Source of the DNA: Holophagales bacterium
GTDB taxonomy: Bacteria; Acidobacteriota; Thermoanaerobaculia; UBA5066
NCBI GenBank assembly: GCA_016714815.1
Contig: JADKBZ010000005.1
Location: forward strand, 124,001 to 188,000
Direction: 5' to 3'
DNA: 64,000 nucleotides
Under the pieces are notes generated by a model. The model was not told the DNA's origin. It saw nothing but the letters and a program-made list of their open reading frames with translations, and ran no database searches. Of the stretch, positions 34,737 to 44,644 are shown piece by piece. The first letter of the stretch is position 1, and each line of letters opens with the position of its first letter. The translations under genes were made by a program, and so were the position numbers.

Positions 34737-36368
34737 TCATCCTCCCAGCTCCGGAGCGAAGGCGCGGTCCCGTCGCGCCAGGCGCGCGAGGAGGAGAGCC
34801 TCCTCGCGGCTCCTCGGCCCGGGCCTTCGGGAGAGGGCCGCGAGCGCCTCGATGGCCGCGGAGTGCTCGCCGATCCGACGCTCGGCGTAGTCCCGCGCTG
34901 AGCCGTTCTCCACGAGGAAGGGCCAGTCGGACGCCTCGAGGCAGAGGAGCTGCCGGAGCGCCGCCGGCAGGAGGCGCGGGTCGCGGCCGGCGATCTCCCG
35001 GATCTCCTCCGCGGCGCGCTCCACCCGGCGCCAATACTCCTTCGTCTCCGGGTTGTCCCAGACCGAGAAATCGCCGTCCTTCCCCCAGGAGCCCGCGGGG
35101 AGCTCGATGGCGCCCGCGTCGCCCCCCGCCCCGGAAACAGCCTCCCAGGCCGTGACCGGCCGGACCGGCCCGTCCCGTTGCGCGAGCTCGCGGAAGACGG
35201 CGGCCAGGAAGTCGACCCCCTCGAACCACCAGTGCCCGAAGAGCTCGAAGTCGAACATGGCGACGACGACCCGGGCGGCGGGTCCGGCCGCCCCCGCGGC
35301 GGCCGACTCCTCGAGGAGGTCGCAGAAGTGAACGGCGTGCGCGGCGACCCGCTCGGCCGTCGTGACGGGGTCGTAGAGCTCCTTGCCGTCGAGCGGACCG
35401 CGGGCGTCGGTCACCGACCAGTAGCGAAGGCCGCCACGGGCCGCCTTCCGGTGGAATTCGAGGTACGCCGGGTCGCCCGGGTAGCCGATGTCGCCCGACC
35501 AGACCTGCTCGGAGCTGCGCGGGTCGCGCGCCAGGACGGCGAGGTCCCCCGATTCGGTGACGACCCGGTGGACCGCCCAGGGCGACCGCCCGGTCGGCGT
35601 CGCCACTCCCCCGTTCCACCGGGGGCCACCGCTCCCGCCGTAAGCGGGGCGGCCGGCCCGTCCGGCGACGAGGTGGGTCTCGACGAAGGTGAAGCGGACT
35701 CCGCGCTCGGCGAGGAGGGAGGGGACGCCGCGCCGGGCGACCCGCCGGCCGAAGCCGGGCGTGACGAGCGTCCCCGCGGGCCGGGTGGCGCACTCGGGCA
35801 TCCAGAGCCCGCGCGCGCTCCGCCCGAAGTGGCGCCGGTGCGCCGCGAGGCCGACGTCGAGCTGCCGCTCGGCCGCCGCGTCGGAGGGGAGGAGCGGGAG
35901 AAAGCCGTGGGTGGCGGCGGAGGCGATCGGCTCGACCTTTCCTTCTCCGGCCATCCGGGCGAAGGGGGCGACGAGGTCCCCGTCGACGGACTCGAAGAGC
36001 GCGAGAACCCCCTCGTAGTGTGCCCGCCACGCCCGGGCGAGAAGCTCGGCCCGGTGGCCGTCTCTGGCGAACTCGCGCGCGTCGCGCGAGGCCGCCACGA
36101 GCCGGTGGCGGACGTACTTCCGGAACCCGCGCGGGAAGCGGGGGTCCCGCAGCTGCTCGCAGAGGATCGGCGTCAGGCCGATCGTCGCCTTCCACGGGAT
36201 CCCGTCCTCGTCGAGCGCTCCCACGGCCGCCAGGAACGGGAGGTAGGTCTCGGCCGCCGCCTCGTGGAGCCAGTCGGCGCCGTGCGGCCAGACGCCGTGT
36301 CCGAGGACGGCGGGAATGTGGCCGTGGAGGACGAGGGCGAACGAGATGGGCGGCGTGGGCGCCTCCAC
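34737..36368 (-). CDS. GH57 family glycosidase, probable 1,4-alpha-glucan branching enzyme (DUF1957 type)
   Basis: 543 residues. The GH57 start is FALVLHGHIPAVLGHGVWPH; the family nucleophile E192 is in GLWMPECA; the acid/base D373 is in MFDFELFGHWWFEGVDFL. This last motif is characteristic of GH57 branching enzymes and relatives rather than amylopullulanases. A C-terminal helical part (EYWRRVERAAEEIREIAG, CLEASDWPFLVENGSARDYA) is the usual three-helix domain with the conserved SDWPF segment. Branching enzymes cut alpha-1,4 glucan and rejoin it as alpha-1,6 branches. It sits 49 bp downstream of glgC on the same strand, with a hairpin in the gap, which supports a glycogen-synthesis role. No signal peptide; cytosolic. 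Confidence 0.88.
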   Translation of the reverse strand: MEAPTPPISFALVLHGHIPAVLGHGVWPHGADWLHEAAAETYLPFLAAVGALDEDGIPWKATIGLTPILCEQLRDPRFPRGFRKYVRHRLVAASRDAREFARDGHRAELLARAWRAHYEGVLALFESVDGDLVAPFARMAGEGKVEPIASAATHGFLPLLPSDAAAERQLDVGLAAHRRHFGRSARGLWMPECATRPAGTLVTPGFGRRVARRGVPSLLAERGVRFTFVETHLVAGRAGRPAYGGSGGPRWNGGVATPTGRSPWAVHRVVTESGDLAVLARDPRSSEQVWSGDIGYPGDPAYLEFHRKAARGGLRYWSVTDARGPLDGKELYDPVTTAERVAAHAVHFCDLLEESAAAGAAGPAARVVVAMFDFELFGHWWFEGVDFLAAVFRELAQRDGPVRPVTAWEAVSGAGGDAGAIELPAGSWGKDGDFSVWDNPETKEYWRRVERAAEEIREIAGRDPRLLPAALRQLLCLEASDWPFLVENGSARDYAERRIGEHSAAIEALAALSRRPGPRSREEALLLARLARRDRAFAPELGG

Positions 36369-36417
36369 GGAAGAAATCGGGAGAGAGCCCGGGATCTCCC
36401 CCGGGCCCTCCCGCGCG

Positions 36418-37707
36418 TCAGATGACGGTACCCGGCCGGAGAACGCCGTTCTTCGGGACGATGAGGATTCCGTCCCGGAAGAACCAGCCCTCGCCGTCCT
36501 CGTCCGGGCGCGACGCGTCGCCCCGGAGGACGCACCCCGCTCCGATCCGGGCGTTCTTGTCGATGATGGCCCGCTCGATGACGCAGTCGGCCCCGATCCC
36601 GACCGGGGGGAGCCCCTTCGCGAGGGCGGCGATGCGGCCGTCCTCCTCCTCGATGTCGTCGGCGCCCATCACGATCGAGTCGACGATGCGGCACCCCTTC
36701 TCGATCCGGGCCCTGAGGCCGATGACGCTCCGGACGACTTCCGCCCCGTAGATCCTCACGCCGTCGGCGAGGCGGCAGTGGTCGAAGCGGACGTCCACGA
36801 GCGAAGAGGCCGGGAGGAAGCGTGGCCTCGTATAGATCGGCGCGTCGGGGTGGTAGAAGTGGAACGGCGGATCGTCGTCGGTCAGGGCCAGGTTCGCCTC
36901 GAAGAAGCTCGAGATCGTCCCGATGTCGCGCCAGTAGCCGCGGAACGGAAAGGCCTGGACCTTCTCGGTTTCGATCATCGCCGGGAGGATGTCCCGTCCG
37001 AAATCCATGTTGGCGGGGCTGGCGAGCGCGTCGCGGAGCGTCTCCATCCGGAAGACGTAGACGCCCATGCTCGCGAGGTACTGTCCGGGCTGCAGCCCCC
37101 AGCGGTCGCGCAGCTCCTTGGAGGGCGCGAGCGGGGCGAGCTCCTCGTCGGTCCTCGGCTTCTCGCGAAACGCGCGGATCTGGCCGTCCGCCGCCGTCAG
37201 GAGGACGCCGAAACCCGCGCAGTCTTCCTTCGGGACGGGGAGGACCCCGACCGTGATGTCGGCGCTCGCCTGGATGTGCGCGTCGAACATCTCGCGGTAG
37301 TCCATCCGGTAGAGGTGATCGCCCGCCAGGATGAGGACGTGGTCGTAGTCCCGGGTCCCCAGCCGCCGCATGTGCTTCCGGACGGCGTCCGCGGTTCCCT
37401 CGAACCACTCCCCCCCCTCCTCGGTCTGCTGCGCGGCGATCACCTCGACGCCGCCCCGGGCGAAGCTGTCGAACCGGTAGGTGAGGGAGATGTGGTTGTT
37501 CAGCGAGGCCGAGTTGAACTGCGTCAGGACGGCGATGTCCCGAAAGCCGGAGTTGATGGCGTTCGAGAGCGGCACGTCGATCAACCGGTGCTTGCCCCCG
37601 AGAGGCACGGCGGGCTTGGCACGGTCGCGGGTGAGCGGGTAGAGGCGCTTTCCCTGGCCTCCTCCGAGGATGACGGTGTGGACGCGGCGCTGCGGCACTT
37701 CTCGCAT
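36418..37707 (-). CDS. glgC: Glucose-1-phosphate adenylyltransferase GlgC
   Basis: 429 residues from the ATG at 37707; extra in-frame sequence upstream lacks domain character. It makes ADP-glucose from ATP and glucose-1-phosphate, the committed step of bacterial glycogen synthesis. Signature segments: VILGGGQGKRLYPLTRDRAK, GKHRLIDVPLSNAINSG, ILAGDHLYRMDY, FREKPRT, ASMGVYVF, GYWRDIGTISSFFEANLAL. The C-terminal left-handed beta-helix (DVRFDHCRLADGVRIYGAEV, IGADCVIERAIIDKNARIG) is the allosteric domain. GlgC heads a leftward glycogen unit with the GH57 gene and is divergent from the alpha-amylase/maltodextrin operon, 102 bp apart. Confidence 0.95.
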   Translation of the reverse strand: MREVPQRRVHTVILGGGQGKRLYPLTRDRAKPAVPLGGKHRLIDVPLSNAINSGFRDIAVLTQFNSASLNNHISLTYRFDSFARGGVEVIAAQQTEEGGEWFEGTADAVRKHMRRLGTRDYDHVLILAGDHLYRMDYREMFDAHIQASADITVGVLPVPKEDCAGFGVLLTAADGQIRAFREKPRTDEELAPLAPSKELRDRWGLQPGQYLASMGVYVFRMETLRDALASPANMDFGRDILPAMIETEKVQAFPFRGYWRDIGTISSFFEANLALTDDDPPFHFYHPDAPIYTRPRFLPASSLVDVRFDHCRLADGVRIYGAEVVRSVIGLRARIEKGCRIVDSIVMGADDIEEEDGRIAALAKGLPPVGIGADCVIERAIIDKNARIGAGCVLRGDASRPDEDGEGWFFRDGILIVPKNGVLRPGTVI

Positions 37708-37798
37708 GGTTGATGGAATTCTAGGCGGGTTCCAGGCTCGTCCGGGCCTGCGAAATTCCTGTAGAGTCCCTCCCAGAATGTCCTGACTGTAAGGCAAC

Positions 37799-37812
37799 AG
37801 GAGAGAAGCATT
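37799..37812 (+). promoter_or_regulatory. Ribosome site and apparent ATT start of the alpha-amylase gene
   Basis: AGGAGA at 37799-37804, 5 nt before ATT 37810. In this frame, between the stop TAG at 37762 and GTG 38158, there is no ATG, GTG or TTG. The ATT gives a normal lipoprotein signal, so this site decides the start. Confidence 0.6.
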
Positions 37813-39390
37813 CGCAAGCCCGACTCATTTGGCTTCCGTTCTCTCGGCGCGGGCGCCGCACTGGTCTTCGCGACAGCCCTTGCGGCCTGTACCCATGCAC
37901 CGCCCGCCGCTCCTCCGGCCGCGGCACACGTCGCTCCGGCTGCCACCGTCGTCCCGGCGGTTCCGCTCCCCGCCGCGGCCGCTCCGAAGCTCCTCGACGA
38001 CTGGCGGGACGCCGTCCTCTACTTCGTCATCCTCGACCGGTTCGCCGACGGCGACCCGACGAACGACGCCGGGTCCGACGTCACGAAGAAGGGGTATTTC
38101 CACGGCGGCGACGCGAAGGGGCTGACGGCCCGGCTCGACGCGATCGCCTCCCTCGGCGTGAACGCCCTCTGGATCACCCCCGTCGTGACGAACACCCCCG
38201 GCTTCGTCACCGGGGCGGGCTTCCCCGACTGGGCCTACCACGGCTACTGGGCCGACGACTTCCTCTCCCTCGACCCGCGCTTCGGCAGTGAAAACGATTT
38301 CAAGGCCCTCGTCGAGGCCTGCCACGCGCGCGGCATCCGGGTCCTCCTCGACGTCGTCTACAACCACGCCGGGTACGAGTCGAAGTACACGAAGGACCCG
38401 AAGACCAGGGGGTGGTTCCGGACGAACGAGAAGGGGGACTGCGGGACGGACGACGTGACGTCGTGCGTCGCCGGCCTCCCCGACTTCAGGACAGAGAACC
38501 CCGAGGTCGCGAAATACCTCCTGGACGCCCAGATCGGCTGGGCCAGGCGGCTCGGCGTCGACGGCTTCCGCCTCGACACCGTCAAGCACGTCGCCCACGA
38601 CTTCTGGACCGAGCACCGGAAACGGACGCGCGACGAGGTCGGGAAGGGCTTCTTCCTCCTCGGCGAGGTCTGGGGGGGCGACCCGCAGGTCCTCGACCCG
38701 TGGTTCGAGCGGGACGAAATGGACGCCGGCTTCGACTTCGCCTTCCAGGGGAACGCGCTCGCGTTCGTCGAGGGGCGCGGCCGGGCGCTCGCGTTCGACC
38801 GCTACCTGAAGTCCCGCGAGAAGGTCCGTTCCGGCTACCTCCTCTCTCACTTCCTCTCCTCGCACGACGTCCCCGGGGGTCTCTTCCAGCTCGGAGGGAA
38901 CGTAGCGCTCTTCCGGCTCGCCGCCGTCCTCCAGATGACGACGGCCGGGATCCCGACGATCTACTACGGCGAGGAGGTCGCCCGCGCCGGCGGCGACTGG
39001 CCCGACAACCGCAGCGACATGCCGTGGGGAGACGAGAACGTCCTCCCCGGCAAGGGCCTGCCCCGCGACGAGGCCCTCCGGGCCGACTACGTCCGGCTCG
39101 TCGCGATCCGCAAGGCCCACCCCGCGCTCCGGCGCGGGACGCACGAGGGGCTCTTCACGACGGGCGACGGCTACGCCTTCCTCCGCCGCGACCCGGGGTC
39201 GAAGAGCGCCGTCGCCGTCGCCGTCAACCGCGGCGCCACGCCCGTCACCGTCACGTTCCCGGCCCCCCCGGAATGGAGTGGCACCGCGCCGAAGGATCTC
39301 TTCGGCGGGCTCGCCGCCTCCCTTTCCGAGGGCTCCGTCTCCATCACCCTTCCGCCCCACGGCGCCGCCATCCTGGCGCCCGGCGTCTGA
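37810..39390 (+). CDS. GH13 alpha-amylase lipoprotein (apparent ATT start)
   Basis: 526 residues if begun at ATT 37810. The N-terminus RKPDSFGFRSLGAGAALVFA then TALAAC ends in a lipobox (LAAC, Cys27), followed by a Pro/Ala linker to about residue 60. The GH13 barrel follows: VLYFVILDRFADGD, VNALWITPV, VLLDVVYNH, GFRLDTVKH with nucleophile D256, FLLGEVWGGD with acid/base E286, LSSHDVPGG with D353, then a short C-terminal beta domain. Starting at GTG 38158 would remove the first barrel strand and the signal, so it must be wrong. It hydrolyses alpha-1,4 glucans, probably anchored in the envelope. It heads the operon with malK 16 bp downstream. Confidence 0.85.
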   Translation: MRKPDSFGFRSLGAGAALVFATALAACTHAPPAAPPAAAHVAPAATVVPAVPLPAAAAPKLLDDWRDAVLYFVILDRFADGDPTNDAGSDVTKKGYFHGGDAKGLTARLDAIASLGVNALWITPVVTNTPGFVTGAGFPDWAYHGYWADDFLSLDPRFGSENDFKALVEACHARGIRVLLDVVYNHAGYESKYTKDPKTRGWFRTNEKGDCGTDDVTSCVAGLPDFRTENPEVAKYLLDAQIGWARRLGVDGFRLDTVKHVAHDFWTEHRKRTRDEVGKGFFLLGEVWGGDPQVLDPWFERDEMDAGFDFAFQGNALAFVEGRGRALAFDRYLKSREKVRSGYLLSHFLSSHDVPGGLFQLGGNVALFRLAAVLQMTTAGIPTIYYGEEVARAGGDWPDNRSDMPWGDENVLPGKGLPRDEALRADYVRLVAIRKAHPALRRGTHEGLFTTGDGYAFLRRDPGSKSAVAVAVNRGATPVTVTFPAPPEWSGTAPKDLFGGLAASLSEGSVSITLPPHGAAILAPGV

Positions 39391-39406
39391 ACGAGGAGGC
39401 TCCCGA

Positions 39407-40504
<1,098 letters not shown>

Positions 40505-40524
40505 AACGACCGGAGGCAAACGCA

Positions 40525-41748
40525 ATGAAGATCTCCCGCCTCGCTCTCCCGCTCGCCCTCGCCGCCCTCGCGGCCCCCGCCACCTCCCTCCTGGCGCAGA
40601 AGGAAGTCGTCGTCTGGCACGCCTACCGCGCCGAGGAGAAGGCCGCCCTCGAGAAGATCGCCACCGCCTACAACGCGGCCAACGCCGCCAAGGGCGTGAA
40701 GGTGACGACCCTCGCCGTCCCCTACGACGCCTTCGCCGACAAGATCACCGCCGCCGTCCCGCGCGGCAAGGGCCCCGACATCTTCATCTACGCCCAGGAC
40801 CGCCTCGGCGGCTGGATCGAGGCCGGGAGCACGGTCGAGCCGATCGACTTCTTCCTCGACAAGGCGACGACCGACCGCTACATCCCGACGACGATGGAGG
40901 CGATGACCTACCGCGGCACCGTCTACGGCCTGCCGCTCAACTACAAGGTCATCACCCTCATCTACAACAAGAAGCTCGTCCCGACCCCCCCGAAGACCTC
41001 GAAGGAGCTCGTCGCGATGGCGAAGAAGCTGACCGACGCCAAGTCGGGCCGCTTCGGCCTCGCCTACTCCTACTCCGACTACTACTACCACGCCGCCCTC
41101 CAGAACGCCTTCGGCGGCCGCGCCTTCGACCCCGGCCCGAAGCCGGTCCTCAACGCCCCCGAGAACATCAAGGCCCTCTCGCTCCTGATGCGCTGGTTCA
41201 CGGTGGACGGAATCCTCCCCGCCGAGCCGTCGACGGCCCTCATCACGTCGCTCTTCAACGGCGGCAAGGCCGCGATGGTCTTCTCCGGCCCCTGGTTCCT
41301 CGGCGAGATCGCGCAGGGAGTCGACTACGGCCTCGCGCTCCTCCCGACCATCGACGAGGCGGGTGGCAAGCCGATGCGCCCCTGGATGACCGTCGAGGGC
41401 GTCTACGTCGCCGCCCCGTCGAAGAACAAGGACGCCGCGTACGACTTCGCCAAATACCTCACCGACACGCCGCAGGCGAAGATCATGGCCGTCGAGGGGC
41501 GGCAGACGCCCGCCAACAAGTCGGTCTACTCCGATCCGGCCGTCGGCAGCGACGCCATCCTCTCGGCCTTCCGCAAGCAGGTCGAGGTCGCCGTCCCGAT
41601 GCCGAACCTCCCCGAGATGACGATGGTCTGGTCGCCCGCGACGACGGCGATGAACACCATCGTCAAGAAGTCGGCGCCACCGAAGGCGGCGATGGACCAG
41701 GCGCAGAAGTCGGTGGAGCGCGACGTCGCGGCGCTCCGGAAGAAGTAA
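40525..41748 (+). CDS. malE: Maltodextrin ABC transporter substrate-binding protein MalE
   Basis: 407 residues. Signal peptide MKISRLALPLALAALAAPAT without a lipobox, so a soluble periplasmic protein. Mature protein shows the family order VVVWHAYRAEEKAALEKIAT, KGPDIFIYAQDRLGGWIEAG, YGLPLNYKVITLIYNKKLVP, AAMVFSGPWFLGEIAQGVDY and WMTVEGVYVAAPSKNKDAAY. These are characteristic of maltose/maltodextrin-binding proteins (cluster 1 SBPs). It binds maltodextrins and delivers them to MalFG. It lies 20 bp after malK and 1 bp before malF. The ending TMVWSPATTAMNTIVKKSAP is the usual C-terminal helix. Confidence 0.93.
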   Translation: MKISRLALPLALAALAAPATSLLAQKEVVVWHAYRAEEKAALEKIATAYNAANAAKGVKVTTLAVPYDAFADKITAAVPRGKGPDIFIYAQDRLGGWIEAGSTVEPIDFFLDKATTDRYIPTTMEAMTYRGTVYGLPLNYKVITLIYNKKLVPTPPKTSKELVAMAKKLTDAKSGRFGLAYSYSDYYYHAALQNAFGGRAFDPGPKPVLNAPENIKALSLLMRWFTVDGILPAEPSTALITSLFNGGKAAMVFSGPWFLGEIAQGVDYGLALLPTIDEAGGKPMRPWMTVEGVYVAAPSKNKDAAYDFAKYLTDTPQAKIMAVEGRQTPANKSVYSDPAVGSDAILSAFRKQVEVAVPMPNLPEMTMVWSPATTAMNTIVKKSAPPKAAMDQAQKSVERDVAALRKK

Positions 41749-41749
41749 C

Positions 41750-43717
41750 GTGAGCGTCCGGCCGGACGACCCTGCGAAAAGCCCCTCGCACCGGCTCCGC
41801 TTCGGGGCCGGACTCCTCCTCGGTACGCTCCTCGTCGCGGGCGTCGGCCACCGGCTCCTCACCGATTCGCTTGCAGGGACGGCGCGCTTCGGGGAGGACC
41901 GCCGGGCCATCGTGGCCCTGCGCGCACTGACCGACCTCGTCGCCAGGGCGGGGAGCGGAGACGCCGTCCGGACGGTCGTCGCCGAGTTCGGGAAGGCCTA
42001 CCCGGCGGTCGTCTCGACCCGGGCCGTTCTCTTCGACGGCCTCTCCCTCGAGGCCTCCACCGACCCGGCCGACTCGGGCGAGAACGCCGCCCCGCGCCGC
42101 CTGAAGCGCGAGGAGAAGGACCTCTACGACCGCGGGCAGCGCCTCCGCGCCGCCGTCGAGACGAACCGCCAGGAAGGGGGGGCCCGCAAGGACGAGGTCG
42201 AGCGCGAACGTCGCCCCGACGGCTCTCTCTCTCTCGCCGCCCCGGTCGAGAAGGACGGCGAGGTCGTCGGGCTGGTCGAGGTGCGGCGGCTGCCGCCGCC
42301 AGAGGCCCCGCGGCCGGCCCTCGTCACGACTCTTTCCTACGTCGTGGCGCCGGTGGTCCTCTTCGCCCTCCTCGCCCTCGTGATCGGGGAAAAGAAGGTC
42401 CCGCTCGGGATCGTCGCCGCCCTCCTCCTCGCCGGCACGGCCTGGGGCTACGGCGCACAGTCGTGGGCGAAGCTCGCAAGGGCGAGGACGACCCTCGAGT
42501 CCGACGTCGCCACGGCCGTGAAGGACGGCGGCGAGAAGGCGCATTCGCTTCTCGGGACCGTCGGCCTGCCGGTCGAGCCCGCTCTCGCGCCCGCCTCCTG
42601 GGATTCCGACTCCTTCCGCAGGCCTCTCGGCCTCTCCGACGGGGCGGGGAACGTCGACGCCGGGAAGGTCGGCGTCGAGCTCGCCTCCGCGAGGGCGAGC
42701 CTCCGGCGGGCGTTTCTCCTCCTCGGGGCCCTCGCCCTCGGGCTCCTCGCCTTCGTCGGCCTCGGCGGGGCGGCGGCCCTGGCGAGGACGCTCCGGACGC
42801 ACCGCGTCGCCTACGCCTACGTCCTCCCGGCAATGGTCGGGATGCTCGTCCTCGTCTTCTTCCCGTTCCTCTACGGCATCGTGATCTCGTTCACCGACTC
42901 GACGATCTACAACACGAACGCGCCGCTCTCGGAGATCTTCGTCGGCGTCAAGAACTACGTCGCGATCCTCTCCGACTTCAAGATCGCGCAACACGCCGCC
43001 GACGGCGGGCTCGTCTTCAATTACCAGAACTTCTACTGGACGCTCTGGATCACCGTCATCTGGACGATCACGAACGTCACGTTCGGCGTCACGGTCGGTC
43101 TCATCCTGGCGCTGATCCTGAACACCAAGGGCCTCGCTCTGAAGCCGGCGTACCGCGTCCTTCTCATCCTGCCGTGGGCGATGCCGAACTACATCACCGC
43201 GCTCATCTGGCGCGGGATGTTCCACCAGCAGTTCGGCGTGGTGAACCAGGTCATCCAGATGTTCGGAGGAGCGCCGGTCTCCTGGTTCGAGACGCCGTTC
43301 ACGTCGTTCCTGACGGCCCTCGCCACGAACGGATGGCTCAGCTTCCCGTTCATGATGGTCATCTCGCTCGGCGCCCTCCAGTCGATCCCGGCCGACCTCT
43401 ACGAGGCCGCCCGCGTCGACGGCGCCTCGCGGTGGCAGCAGTTCGCCTCGATCACCCTCCCGTCGCTGAAGCCCGCGCTCGTCCCGGCGATCATCCTGTC
43501 GGTCGTCTGGACGTTCAACATGTTCAACATCGTCTACCTCGTGACGGCGGGAGAGCCGGCCGGCTCGACCGAGATCCTCGTGACGCAGGCGTACAAGTTC
43601 GCCTTCGAGAAGTACCGCTACGGCTACGCCGCGGCCTACTCGACGGTGATCTTCGGCATCCTGCTCGTCTACGGGACCTTCCAGAACAGAATGACCAAGG
43701 CCACGGAGGGCGTGTGA
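41750..43717 (+). CDS. malF: Maltodextrin ABC permease MalF with large N-terminal extension
   Basis: 655 residues from a GTG 1 nt after malE. Residues from about 355 form a normal MalF permease: AYVLPAMVGMLVLVFFPFLY, WTITNVTFGVTVGLILAL and the EAA coupling loop EAARVDGASRWQQFASITLP. Before it are about 350 extra residues: helix 18-38, an extracytoplasmic stretch about 40-190 (VRTVVAEFGKAYPAVVSTRA, GSLSLAAPVEKDGEVVGLVE), two helices near 195-240, another extracytoplasmic stretch to about 320 and a further helix. The 40-190 part resembles a Cache/PAS-like ligand sensor in length and topology; I cannot prove the fold. E. coli MalF (514 residues) has a different insert (P2). Fusion of a sensor to a permease would be unusual. 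Confidence 0.9.
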   Translation: MSVRPDDPAKSPSHRLRFGAGLLLGTLLVAGVGHRLLTDSLAGTARFGEDRRAIVALRALTDLVARAGSGDAVRTVVAEFGKAYPAVVSTRAVLFDGLSLEASTDPADSGENAAPRRLKREEKDLYDRGQRLRAAVETNRQEGGARKDEVERERRPDGSLSLAAPVEKDGEVVGLVEVRRLPPPEAPRPALVTTLSYVVAPVVLFALLALVIGEKKVPLGIVAALLLAGTAWGYGAQSWAKLARARTTLESDVATAVKDGGEKAHSLLGTVGLPVEPALAPASWDSDSFRRPLGLSDGAGNVDAGKVGVELASARASLRRAFLLLGALALGLLAFVGLGGAAALARTLRTHRVAYAYVLPAMVGMLVLVFFPFLYGIVISFTDSTIYNTNAPLSEIFVGVKNYVAILSDFKIAQHAADGGLVFNYQNFYWTLWITVIWTITNVTFGVTVGLILALILNTKGLALKPAYRVLLILPWAMPNYITALIWRGMFHQQFGVVNQVIQMFGGAPVSWFETPFTSFLTALATNGWLSFPFMMVISLGALQSIPADLYEAARVDGASRWQQFASITLPSLKPALVPAIILSVVWTFNMFNIVYLVTAGEPAGSTEILVTQAYKFAFEKYRYGYAAAYSTVIFGILLVYGTFQNRMTKATEGV

Positions 43718-43718
43718 C

Positions 43719-44618
43719 ATGGGCCTGCTGACGAACCGCTCCCGCGCAGGCGCCGACGAGCCGCCCCACTTCCCGATGCACGTCCTGCTGGTCGTGGCGA
43801 CCCTCTTCTCGATCTACCCGATCCTCTGGGTCTTCACGATCGCCTTCTCCGGCAAGCAGAGCCTCGCCATCGCCGACGTTCCGCCAGACCCGACCTTCTG
43901 GGACCGCCTCCGCGCCGTCCTCCCGTGGCCCGCGGAGGTCTCCTTCTCGAACTTCACCTCGGTCCTCACGGACCAGCCGTTCGCGCGGTGGGTCCTCAAC
44001 AGCGCCATCGTCTCGATCGCGACGACGGTCGTCGGCGTCTTCCTCGCCTGCACGGCGGCCTACGCCTTCTCCCGCTTCCGCTTCCCGGGCCGCCAGGCCG
44101 GGATGATGTCGTTCCTCGTCTCGCAGATGTTCCCCGGGACGCTGATGCTCATCCCGCTCTACATCATCCTGGTGAAGTGGCTGAACCTCGGCAGCACCCA
44201 CCTCGGCCTCGTCCTCGTCTACTCCACCATCTCGATTCCCTTCTGCGTCTGGATGCTGAAGGGCTACTTCGACACGATCCCGCGGGAGCTCGAGGAAGCC
44301 GCCCTCATCGACGGCGCCTCCCCGGCGGTGATCTTCTTCCGGATCGTCCTGCCGCTCGCCAAGCCCGCCGTCGCCGTCACCGCCCTCTTCGCGTTCATGA
44401 CCGGCTGGAACGAGTTCATCCTCGCCGCCACGCTGATGGACAAGGAGACGATGTACACGGCGCCGCTGGGCCTGCGGTTCTTCGTCGGCGGCTTCTCGCA
44501 GCAGTGGGGCTTCTTCGCCGCCGGCGCCATCATCGTCTCCATCCCCGTCGTCGCCCTGTTCCTGTTCCTCCAGAAGTACCTCGTCTCCGGCCTGACGGCC
44601 GGAAGCGTCAAGGGCTGA
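43719..44618 (+). CDS. malG: Maltodextrin ABC permease MalG
   Basis: 299 residues, 1 nt after malF. Six predicted helices, starting FPMHVLLVVATLFSIYPILW. The periplasmic loop after helix 1 is typical (GKQSLAIADVPPDP). The EAA loop LEEAALIDGASPAVIFFRIV contacts MalK. Ending LFLFLQKYLVSGLTAGSVKG is the standard MalG C-terminus. With MalF it forms the membrane channel for maltodextrin import. It is followed by a secreted glucodextranase-C-like gene 26 bp downstream. Confidence 0.94.
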   Translation: MGLLTNRSRAGADEPPHFPMHVLLVVATLFSIYPILWVFTIAFSGKQSLAIADVPPDPTFWDRLRAVLPWPAEVSFSNFTSVLTDQPFARWVLNSAIVSIATTVVGVFLACTAAYAFSRFRFPGRQAGMMSFLVSQMFPGTLMLIPLYIILVKWLNLGSTHLGLVLVYSTISIPFCVWMLKGYFDTIPRELEEAALIDGASPAVIFFRIVLPLAKPAVAVTALFAFMTGWNEFILAATLMDKETMYTAPLGLRFFVGGFSQQWGFFAAGAIIVSIPVVALFLFLQKYLVSGLTAGSVKG

Positions 44619-44644
44619 ATCCCCTTAGAGAAAGGAAGGCTCAC

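Noticed and set aside
41663..43720. Long minus-strand frame opposite malF, and a similar one opposite 45496-48405
   Set aside because: Both oppose genes with clear transporter or barrel features and show the same antisense composition.
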